Notes under the pieces: model-generated
Told to the model about the DNA's origin: nothing
Seen by the model: the letters and a program-made list of their open reading frames with translations, nothing else
The model's database searches: none
Position numbers and translations under genes: made by a program
Origin: Globodera rostochiensis
Lineage: Eukaryota > Nematoda > Chromadorea > Rhabditida > Heteroderidae
Length of the DNA: 64,000 nt
Assembly: GCA_018350325.1 (NCBI GenBank)
Contig: JAEVLN010000026.1
Location: 620,001-684,000 of the forward strand
Direction: 5' to 3'
Part shown: positions 54,489 to 64,000 of the stretch, one piece after another
Layout: the number at the start of each line of letters is the position of its first letter
How positions within the stretch are numbered: the stretch's first letter is position 1

Positions 54489-55884
54489 ATGGAATCGTTG
54501 AATTCTACATCTGTTTTCGAACAAACTCCACAAACAACACCAGCAACTTCAACTCCAGTATCATCATCATCTCCGGAATCGAATTCTGTTCTAAATTTGA
54601 TCACATATTTTCTGATCAGCGGCGAATCGATCATTCACATCGTCACTTTAGCCATTTCTACGCTGAATTTGATGGTTTTGACGTGCACAAAATCGCTCCA
54701 TCCAAACTTAAAATTCATTTTAATCTGCCACAGTTGCACTATTTTTTTCTTTGAATTTTTCCGAATAATGCAAATTTTGAACATATTTATTTCATATAAC
54801 AGTTCCATTCAATTCGCCGTCTTTTTGCAGGTTGAAAAATTTGATGAGCTTAAAAATACTTTTAAAATAATTTGTTCAGATGGTTCTTTGGTTTTTTGGA
54901 TATTTTCGTTCTTCAACAATTCATTTGCTTTTTATTGAGCGTCTAATCGCAAGCGTTTGGCTGGAAAAATACGAATCCTACAAAAAACCGACATTCAGCA
55001 TTTGTTGGTGCACATTTGTGGTGAATAATTTGTTATTTTAAATTTGTTAAAAATTAAATTTTATTTTAAAAAACCATTTTTTGTTTTATTACATCAAAAA
55101 ATCTCTATAATTAACCTTTTAGATTGCCCTATGCTTTATCAATATGGCAACAAATGGGCAATCCTGGGAAGCAACTACGCTCAATATTGTCACGGTATTT
55201 GTTCTGCAATTTCTGAGTTTGGCTGAATGTGTTGTAAGTACTTTAATAATAGAGCAATAAATATATTTTAAAATTAAGTTTATCGTAATAATTGGCATTT
55301 ATAGTCAAGGACAATATAACCAACAAATGGGAAATGCTCACAATTTAAACAATTTTCTTGGGGCCAGGTATCAGGTACGGTACATTTTAAATTAAACTCG
55401 TTTTTGTTATTATTTAAATAAATATTTTTATTCAGCTGGCAGAAAACATGAAGACAAGCCGACAGCTGTTTTCGGCATTTTTTTGCAATTTTATAGGCAA
55501 TTTCCTTGGATTTTTTATGTTATTAAATTTTATGTTCAAATGGATTGTTGTACATAATTCAATGGACATCATTCTTTCATCTTTTGTTGCATTTGGTTCT
55601 ATTTTGAATGCGATCGTTGAAACCACAATCATAACGTAAATATTATTTTAAATATTAAATAAAATTAATTTTTATTTTATTCCACTTTCAGTCACCATCC
55701 GGTACTGAAAAAGCGTTTCAACTTTTTGTTTGACAAATTTTTTCGTTGCCATGGAGGGCAAGTGACTGATGCCATTGTCCAACTTCAACTTCAGCAACAA
55801 AACGATGGCACTCCGGCAATTAAGAAAAATGGAAAGGCGGAATTTGAAGACCATTTCAAGATGATGGACGAATTATGGAAATAA
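54489..55884 (+). CDS. Sra-superfamily chemoreceptor gamma (Srab/Sre-like)
   Basis: Six exons, 54489-54830, 54880-55020, 55123-55233, 55279-55374, 55436-55635 and 55692-55884, give 360 residues. Exons 2 to 5 match the exon lengths of alpha and beta exactly. The N-terminus is longer and Ser/Thr-rich, so it would be extracellular and possibly glycosylated. Family marks: SLHPNLKFILICHS, IERLIASVWLEKYESY, and HHPVLKKRFNFLF at the start of a longer cytoplasmic tail rich in Q, D and K. All splice sites are GT-AG and no break is seen. It is clearly diverged from alpha and beta, so the family split is old. Confidence 0.88.
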
Positions 55885-56233
55885 CTTTTACTTCGTTTTT
55901 TAAAAAAATATTCTCATTTTGATTAATTCGAAGATTCTTCCAACTATAAATGCGTAAAAATGTCCAAATCCTAAAGCAGTCGCACTAAATTTTTTTCATA
56001 TTTATGTTTTTGTTAAAAAATATTTTGGAAAATATCGGTTATACGGTCCAGACTCAAAATCGAACGGAATATATATCAATCGACTCCATTCTAAGCCTAA
56101 CGCACGAATCCGTATAATTTTTTTTTGCGGCAACCATTCCCTGAAGAGTTACAGACCCGGGACTGAAGTATCTTTTGAATGGGGACTCAGTTGTCCACTG
56201 TATTAAAAAATGGGGAAAATCACTCATAGAGGC

Positions 56234-57918
56234 CAGTGTTTTCCCGGTTCCATTTTTTCTAACGGTTCCACGGTTCCGGTTCCGAAGCGGTTCCGGATTT
56301 TCGCGGTTCCGGTTCCAAACCGGTTCCGGATTTTCGCGGTTCCGGTTCCAAAGCGGTTCCGGATTTTCACGGTTCCGGTTCCAAAGCGGTTCCGGATTTT
56401 CGCGGTTCCGGGAACCGGTTCCAACGGTTCCGGTTCCAAATGCCGAGTTGCGGGTCACTTTGGCAGTTGCACAAAGGGAAATTTTTTTCTTTTTGCTCCA
56501 ATCGCTTAGCACGCGCTGGTAAGAAACTAAGTTGGAATGTTTGGGACAACTTTGCTGTTGATCACTTTTTGATCAGAGCAAAGCCTGGTCTGGAAAAATC
56601 TCAACAAATTGCTGGGTCGAAATTTTGAAAATCGTTTTTTGTCCCTAACTTTTTTTGGTTTGCCCGTGTTAGTTTGCGATGTTTGTGATTATGTAGAGCT
56701 TTTCAAACTGCGTCGAATGGTGTTTAGTTGGTGCGAAAATTTTTTGAAATTTTCGAGCTAGGCCCCCTCGAAGGTTTTTCGGTTTTTTGTCATTAACTTT
56801 TTTGGGGTTACATTCCAGGCGAAATAAAGATTGCTTTCAAAACCCAACTTTTGAAGAGCTATCGATTGGTGTTTAAGGCCTAAAAATTCCGAAAAACGCT
56901 TTTTGCCAGCCAAGTGCACCGGTGGCGGAATGGTGAGTGGTGTTGGTGTGGGGGGTCGGGTGGGGGTTCGGATCCGCTTGGCTTAAATCATTTTTTCCGA
57001 CTTCCTTTTGATATGTAAGGTAGTGGAAACAATTTCTAAAATTCTATAAATTTTTCCCGAGTTTTACAAATATTTTTAGGTGGTATTTGGAAATTTTTTG
57101 AAATTCAATTTTTTTGGTCACGAAAATTGGGGGAATGTTATGAAAATTCATAACTTTTTTCAAAGTTAAGTTATCATAATAAGTTTAGTATGATAAAATG
57201 CAGAAAAATACGCGCATTTATTAGTATTTTAGTTTTACGAAAGTTCAAAAATTTGAGGTCAAATTAACGAAAAAAAACGAATTTTTCACAAAAAAATTCA
57301 TAAAATAAATAGCTTATTTTTTTCTCGATTAGAAACTATTTTTGTTCACCTTATAATGACGAGGGAAGTATTTAAAAGAATTAAAATCACTATTTCCAAT
57401 TTTTTGAAAATATTTTTGGAGGAAATTCAGAAATTTTAAAATTTTCATTTTTTTACAAAAAAAATCGAAACAATTTACCAAAAAAGGGGTGAGAGGGTGA
57501 GGTTATACCTGGCGTGATCATGGGGGGGGGGGGTATTTAGCGTGATTGGGATGCACTCCCCGCACCCCAAACCGTTGTACCTGGCTCAATCAACGGTTCA
57601 AATCTGCCATCCCCGCACCCCGAACCTTTGTACCTGGCCTCTTTTTTGTGTGTAAAAAGGCTATTCGCTTCAAAAATTAATCATAATTTAATTCATTATG
57701 CACTGAAAAAACATGTATCGGAACCGGTTCCGGAACCGGTTCCGCAGCGGTTCCAAGCTCTTTACGGTTCCATTTTGGCGGTTCCGGTTCCGAAGCGGTT
57801 CCGGATTTTGGCGGTTCCGGGAACCGGTTCCAAAATCGGTTCCGAATTTTTTGCGGTTCCGGTTCCGGAACCGGTTCCCGGAACCCTTGGAACCGGCACC
57901 GGAACCGGGAAAACACTG
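56234..57918. mobile_element. hAT-type MITE, GGTTCCGG-rich
   Basis: This 1,685-bp element starts CAGTGTTTTCCCGGTTCC and ends with the perfect inverse. The 8-bp target duplication ATAGAGGC is at 56226-56233 and 57919-57926. Subterminal arrays of a ~33-bp GGTTCCGG unit lie at 56,265-56,440, with related words at 57,715-57,900. The AT-rich middle encodes no transposase. Open frames in the arrays are composition artefacts. Confidence 0.88.
56910..56990 (+). repeat. tRNA-like sequence inside the MITE
   Basis: GGTGGCGGAATGGTG (A-box-like) and GGGTTCGGATCCGC (B-box-like) are spaced as in tRNA-derived repeats. It is not foldable as a normal tRNA by eye. Confidence 0.4.
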
Positions 57919-57926
57919 ATAGAGGC

Positions 57927-59386
57927 CTTCAAAATTACGAATTAGTTGATAGAAAATAAAAATTGGGTATTTAAATCCGTTTTTGAACTAACCCTAATTC
58001 GCCACCCTTGCCGGGCGGCCGGCATCCAAATGGCGTCTGATCGTGTCCCATCATATCTAGATCGATTTGTCTCGTCGAGAGCTTTCGAATGATACTAAAT
58101 TTTGAGTAATTTTGCCTTTTGTAGTGTACCTATGTACCTATATAGAAAAAAACACCAATAATAATGGATGTCTTTGACCGGGGGTCCCGGCTTTCGGTTA
58201 GGCCGGTTTTACGACCCCCGGTTTTCGGTTTCGGTTTTTGGGCCAAAAAAGCCGGTTTTCAGTTTCGGTTCGGTTAACCGACCGTGCACTACTCTAATAT
58301 ACGCTTTCAAAATTACGAATTTGACGATAGAAAAATAAAAAATTGAGAATTAAAGACGGTTTTTGAATCTTTGTTGACACTGCGTGCGCAAAGCAAAGCA
58401 GATTAAGTTTTTTGTGGAAATGGAATTGATTGTTTGTTCACGAGGTGAAAGATTTTGTGCGGGGAACGATGGATGCTGCGGGCGTGTGGCGGCGCGGTTG
58501 ATGGATTTTTTTTTGTTGGCGAACCGTCCCGTCACACTGTGGGGAAAATGTTGTGATGAATCATCCATTTTCTGCAAATATACAATAAAATTTGTCCGCC
58601 ATTTGCTTTAAATAAATAAAAAAAAAGTAATTTTACCAAAATTCTGTTTTAAGAGGCCGCCCGCGCGTGCAATAAAATACGAAATTTTGCATATTTTGGA
58701 AAAAAAAATTGATAAAAAAATGCATATTTTAGCCATTTTGGTGCATATAAATCCGTTCCCTAGTTATATGTATATTAAACAGGTTTAAAATAGTGCCTAA
58801 ACAAACCAAGCGAGATTTCCATTTTCATAAAATCGTTTAAAATTTAAATTGATTATTTCTCGGTAAATAAAAATTAATTATAATGCCCTATTTTTGTTTA
58901 TATGTACCAGCCGACGGCTGGCAGATGAGTCTGTCACCCACAACATCCATTCACAACAACAAAAAAACAAAGGGTTTATAAAATAATATAGTAAATTTTA
59001 ATTTAAAAAATGGCTTGGGGGTATGTATGTTTTTAATTAGTTTTTAGAAATAAAATCAACACTTTCTTTCCACTTCGAAAAAAATTATAAAATTTATTTT
59101 ATTCGAATTTTGATAACAGAGATCGACCGGCCCTTCTCTTTGCCCGTTCTTTATTCTTAATGGCATATGAATCAACAACTGACTCTCGTAACAATCTTTT
59201 AGCGTTTTATCATCAAAAAAACCCCACAAAAATACCTTGGAAATATTCTGACGGAAATCTAACACATGTCGAGTTTAAATATCTAAATTAAAAAAGTAAG
59301 AATCTTTTTAAAATTAAATATTTTTTAGAATATTTTGTTGAAATAAATTTTTATTGGTACATTTTCTAATTTTAAGCGATCGGAGA
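57927..59386. other. Gene-poor stretch with a MITE remnant
   Basis: Near 58,180-58,285 a CCGGTTTTCGGTT-rich segment ends with a TAGTGCACGGTCGG-type inverse terminus, a truncated foldback element. I see no exon I can defend; open frames at 58,384-58,611 and 59,056-59,265 lack domains. Confidence 0.4.
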
Positions 59387-62300
59387 ATGAGTTCCGGTCG
59401 GCACCGGGCTATTGTCTTGGGAATATTATTATTTCAAATTTGCCTTTTTTCTCCGATCACATCGAACACCATTCGTTTAAAACGTCAATTTGTACAACAA
59501 ACTCAACAATTTGGCCAATTCCAACAACAATACCAAGTGCCAAGTCCGCTTAATGTGCAGCCGATACAGCCACAAAATGTGCCGCAGCAAATCCAACCGA
59601 TTAATGGACAACCGGTTGACTTTAAATTCCAATAAAACACATTTTTTAAAAATATTTTTGCAACTAATAATTTGCTCACATTACAAACAGTTCAAAATAG
59701 AAAATTTAAAATTATTTCTATTTATTTTAAAAATTTTTGTTTTTTCTTAAGTTAATCGGCAAAATTTTGGGGTTGGTATCGTCGAGATCTTGTTAAGATT
59801 TTTTTTTTGAGTTCTTGATCGAAATCTCGATCGATTCTCTCAAGTCCGGGCTCAATTGGCTAGTTTCAACGGCAAATTATTTTCTAAAATAAATTGAAGC
59901 ATGGTTTTAGAGAAACCTAGACGAAAAATATTTCTTAAAGAAATATAAATCTCTTTTTTTTTAATCTTTCGAGGTTTCTAATAAAATATTTGTTGAGCTA
60001 ATCCCAACGCTTTAAATAGAAATAAAATGTTTAAATTTTGAGATTATTAAATTTATATAATATGTTACCACAGAATCCAGCTCAAAATCCAGTCCAAAAC
60101 ATTGTGCCAAAGGCGAAGCTTACAAAATACAATGAACAGTATGCCAAGATCATGTTAGCATTGTCCGCTGGTGCCTATGGTCGCTCGGCACGTTCGGCAG
60201 AAGAATGTGTGGCGAAGTATTAAAAATTTTTTTAAATTAAATCATTTTTCTCATAAATCTATGATTGAAAAAAATTCAAATTTAATCGATAATTAAAATA
60301 AATTTCAATTTTAATTTTTCTCTTTTTGAGTTTCTGAAATAAACACATTAACAACAGTTGGATGCCAGACGCGAGCGTATGGCGCATTTATGCCTCCATA
60401 AACCACACTTGCGATATTCTTGACAACCCGTGCTCATCGTATACGGTACGATACAGTACCCACATAATTTAATTTTGTTTAAAGACTTGCATAATACTGC
60501 CCCCTCTTCACAGGGGGTTATTGCAAAAATAAAAGGTGAACCATTTCCTAAAACAAGTGCTCGTATAAAAAACGCCTGAGGGGATGCAAGTTTTATTTTC
60601 TTCTTAAAAACAACGATTATGAGGAATGAAGCCTACAATAATTCTGTACAAAAATGCTTTTAACTCTAAGCTCAAAGACTTTTCACAGCAAAAATGCTGG
60701 AGGTTTTGGTTGCCGGATTTCTTACGATAGAACAGAAAATAGGCAATAGTTAATTCCTTAAAATATAAAACTAAAAACCTTTAATTTTAGAAGTTTTGTT
60801 TCTTGGGGTCAAATCTCGATTCCCGAGCATCCAGGGGGTGGGGGCTTAATTCGTTACAAAATTTGAACTTTATTGATTTTGGCAAAATGCCTCCATTCCA
60901 ATTTAAAATTTTCGCTTAGGTTGTGTCCGAGGCACGGCGCGAGATGGTTATTGTTTTTCGCGGCACTAAAACCAAAGAACAACTGTTCATGGAAGGCTGG
61001 CAAAGTATACGTCCGGGCAAGGACTTTTATGGGGCAGGAAAGGTGTCCAAATTTTTATTAAAAAAATAGGTAAATTGTTTTTAGATATTACAAATTTTAG
61101 GTTAACAAATATTTCTTCCACGCCTTAAGCGTTCTTTGGCCAAAAGTACATGCTGCATTAACAGATGCCAACCATAATGTATGAAACTAATTTTTGGGTA
61201 TTGAAATTCCAGGGGTTTTAAGTTTGTTACAAATAAATTTTTAATTAAAGCTATTTTTACTTTATAAAAACTTTATTCCTTATAAGTTTTAAATATTAGA
61301 GTCTCTTCCTTTTATTATTTTATTTGAATTTATTGATTGTTTTTAAATTATTTTTATATTTGAAAAGAAAATTCAGAATTTTCAAGTGACTTTTACTGGG
61401 CATTCATTGGGAGGTGCGTTGGCATCACTTGCCGCAATGCGAACTGTCCTTGAAGGAATTCGGAAGTTCAAAAAATTAAATTTGATTATAACATCAATTT
61501 TTTTTATAGAAATGATCAAATAAAATTGTACACATTTGGCCAGCCGAGGGTTGGCAACGTCGAATTTGCATTCAAACATGATGAACTTATTCCTGAGAGG
61601 TATGAATAAATTGATCACAAATCTCTGATCAATTTTTTAAGGGAAAATCATAAAAGGAATTTTTTGTTTAATTAATTTTCAAAATTTTGGATTAACGGGT
61701 CTTGAGCAATCAGACTCGTTTTCAGAATTTTTTGATATAGAATACCTTTTTGGTCACACATTTTATGGTCCATTAAACCATTAACATAATTGTTTCGAGT
61801 GATTTATTTCTTAATCCAAACTAAATCGAACTGAATATACATAATTCAGCATCAGTCTGAAAATTTGTTATTAGGAAATGGGAAAAAACCTAGAACAATT
61901 AATTTTATTGATTTTTTAATCAATACTTTTATTTTAAAGGATCGTTTAAATTTTTTTTTATTAGTTTTCGAGTTGTTTTCCGCATGGACATTGTGGCACA
62001 TATGCCGCCATGTGCCAAAAATGAACATTATGACGGTGTGGACCAAAAGGATGACAGCAAACCATGCGATCCCAGTGCGTCCAATGGCATTGCCTATCAC
62101 CATGGCACAGAAATTTGGTATAAAAAGTGTTTAAGTTCAAAAAAGTTGGCAAAATTCTGGTTGGGCTTAAACGTATTTTTTAAATGTATACATACCTTAT
62201 ATGTCGGCATATTATTTGATAAAAATATTTATAATAATACGAGGAGTTAGTTTATTTGAATTCCAAAAATAAATTTTTTTAGTAAAATTCGAATTTTACT

Positions 62301-62914
62301 GTAATTTTTGAACTAATATTCATAATACGCAGACATTTCAGACATTTAGGTAGTACATATCAATATATATATATATATAAATAAAATAAATTTCAAAGGT
62401 ATCCTAACGGGATGGATCCGGGCGACCCGTACTTTGAGTGTGTTGGCTCACCTCGTGACGAAGACTTCCACTGCAGCGACTCGTTGTCCTTTGAAATGTC
62501 CAAATATTCAACGTACATTTCCGATCATCGGCATTATTTTGGACATAAAGTACCAAAAAACCAATAATTTTATACAATTTTATAGAATAATGAATGATGG
62601 CCTAACAAAAAAGCTATTTACAAAAAAAATTTCAATTCATAAATTCCACTATTAGTTAAAATATGTTTTTCGATTAATTGAATTTATACATAATGGCAAA
62701 AACCTTTAAAACGCTAATAAACATTGAATTTAAGACAATTTTCAATTTTTCCTATAAGGTCCCGGCCTTTGGAAAGCTTGGATGTCCGCCAAATTCGCGA
62801 GGAATGGAAGCATTGTTGCCGAGTGAGCCAAAAGAAGAAAAAAGTGCCGGACTTTTCCAGCGATGGGCGCAAAAAGTGAAAACGCTGGGAAGAATATTGC
62901 GTAGTGTTTTTTGA
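59387..62914 (+). CDS. Secreted class-3 lipase with Q/P-rich linker
   Basis: Ten exons join in frame: 59387-59614, 60074-60216, 60358-60445, 60920-61042, 61101-61178, 61377-61465, 61510-61599, 61965-62117, 62399-62549 and 62759-62914, giving 432 residues. Residues about 1-28 are a signal peptide (hydrophobic IVLGILLFQICLF), followed by a Q/P-rich linker that continues across intron 1. The alpha/beta-hydrolase domain follows: MVIVFRGT, the nucleophile elbow GHSLGGALAS, YTFGQPRVGN, the acid in FRMDIVAHMP and the histidine in YHHGTEIWY, so the Ser-Asp-His triad is complete. The enzyme would cleave acylglycerols outside the cell, either in digestion or at the host interface. Cysteines in exons 3, 8 and 9 suggest disulfides. 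All introns are GT-AG. Confidence 0.92.
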
Positions 62915-62995
62915 ATCTAATTTTTTGACCACTAAAAATTTATGATTTTGTTCTTTTTTTGAGCCTGAAGAAAATTTTCTCATAACTTTGAACTA

Positions 62996-63450
62996 GTGTT
63001 TGGTACGGTAAGGTATAGTGAGGGAAGCGCATTGTGCCCCCCAGATTAAGCACCGTTGACTCCCCGGATGGAATTGGGGGAAGGGGAAAGATGGGGAGGA
63101 TGCCCGGGCCCTGGGCATTGGTGATGGACTCCCCAACTGAAGGCTGATCGTTTGGGGAAAGAGGGGAACAGGATGGAACAATGTGGGCGGGGACATTGTT
63201 GAAATGAATAAATGTGATCAATACCCGGGGTAAAGTCCAGAAGTTCTTTGAGGGGTGAATACAATGGGAAATGCCGACCGGAAACCTTTACAGTATTAAC
63301 ACGATAATTTTTGGCATTACCGCGATATTTTTGCGATGTTACCGACGCGGTATGCTGACCAAACAAAAAAATTCTGTGATTTCGGTGGTATCGGTAATTT
63401 ACCGAAATACCGTTACCAAATAACCGCAGAATTTTTCGGTAATTTTAAAA
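62996..63450. mobile_element. MITE remnant, GGTACGGTA-rich
   Basis: The left terminus TAGTGTTTGGTACGGTA (62,996-63,012) is typical of the hAT-like elements in this window. Inverse GGTAACGGTA-type words appear at 63,385-63,430, but no right terminus is seen. Confidence 0.45.
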
Positions 63451-64000
63451 AATGCAAATTTGTTGAAAACATTTTTCTACACTCGACCAGGGTGGTGTAG
63501 TTAGTGGTGAGTGCAGAACTCAGCTTAAAGTTGCGATTTCAAATAAAATAAAGTTTAAAAAATGCAGAATAAATCATTTTGAATACTCTTGACAAGTTTT
63601 TTTCATTTAAAAAATTTAAAAGTTATTGTCAATTTTTTATCAAAGTTGAATAAACCCGGAAACCGCTTAAATGCTTACAGGGTGGCTAAAAAGTCAAGGA
63701 ATTGTTCTAAAACAATTTTAATGGGAGAACAGAAATAAGTTAACCTTTTTAATATTAAATGAACGTCATGATATGCCATGAACAGAAAAAAATAAAACTT
63801 TCCAGAAATGGGGTCATTTAAAAAAATACATGCATTCAAACGTGCTCAAAAATTATTGCGTTGGTCGCGCCTCTTTTTCGGCCATGGCGCCACTACATAC
63901 TCAAGCTCTGTTTCTGTGTAATAAAGCATTCAAACATTTTAAATCGGCTTCTGCCACTCAAATAACGACCTTTTGCAGCTAGTCTTGAGATTTTTATCAA
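63451..64000. other. Gene-free end of window
   Basis: A degenerate tRNA-like GGTGTAGTTAGTGG (about 63,493) and CAGGGTGGCTAAAAAG (63,678), a terminus type common in MITEs, are visible. No exon is supported. Confidence 0.35.

Noticed and set aside
56175..56522. Repetitive open frames in the GGTTCCGG array
   Set aside because: They are products of a 33-bp repeat (multiple of three) in a MITE end.

Overview
The window reads as nuclear DNA of a nematode, most likely a tylenchid plant parasite such as a cyst nematode. The clues are very short introns, GC-AG splice sites, a TTTCAG trans-splice-type acceptor just upstream of an ATG, Sra-superfamily chemoreceptors, a secreted class-3 lipase and an extreme load of short foldback elements. 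The species is inferred, not shown. A run of 10 Ns at 16,520 marks an assembly break, so linkage across it is uncertain.

Left part (1-24 kb): a CR1/Jockey-type LINE (837-4800, minus) with one frameshift in its EN-RT ORF, flanked by an unusual 527-bp direct repeat; hAT-type MITEs with perfect 8-bp target duplications; a secreted protein with four helix-turn-helix repeats (8822-9987); chemoreceptor alpha (11002-12964); minisatellites and duplicated blocks (13.5-16.5 kb); the C-terminal exons of a CHID1-like GH18 protein directly after the gap; a broken secreted-protein gene (18.0-18.6 kb); satellites and a 580-bp tandem duplication; and a GC-rich, strongly foldable island ending in T8 (22,815-22,956).

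Centre (24,076-48,164): a Maverick/Polinton virus-like transposon with terminal inverted repeats. It encodes adenain-like protease, double-jelly-roll major capsid protein, penton-like minor capsid protein, a basic core-like protein, packaging ATPase, DDE integrase with chromo-like C-terminus, and protein-primed DNA polymerase B. It also carries accessory genes: an AT-hook/zinc-finger protein, a zinc-ribbon-like protein and, most notably, a stand-alone PAZ domain protein. About 6 kb (penton to integrase) is present twice head to tail, and the two flanks share no target-site duplication. The element is therefore probably the left part of one Maverick joined to the right part of another, by recombination or by assembly. 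Late or structural genes run leftward and replication/packaging genes rightward from a divergent promoter beside the PAZ gene; polymerase converges on integrase.

Right part (48-64 kb): more foldback MITEs, chemoreceptor beta (49421-50987, a close duplicate of alpha), a receptor pseudogene fragment, chemoreceptor gamma (54489-55884), tRNA-derived repeats, and a complete ten-exon secreted lipase gene (59387-62914). The three receptors share the same six-exon structure, so this looks like a receptor cluster repeatedly invaded by transposons.
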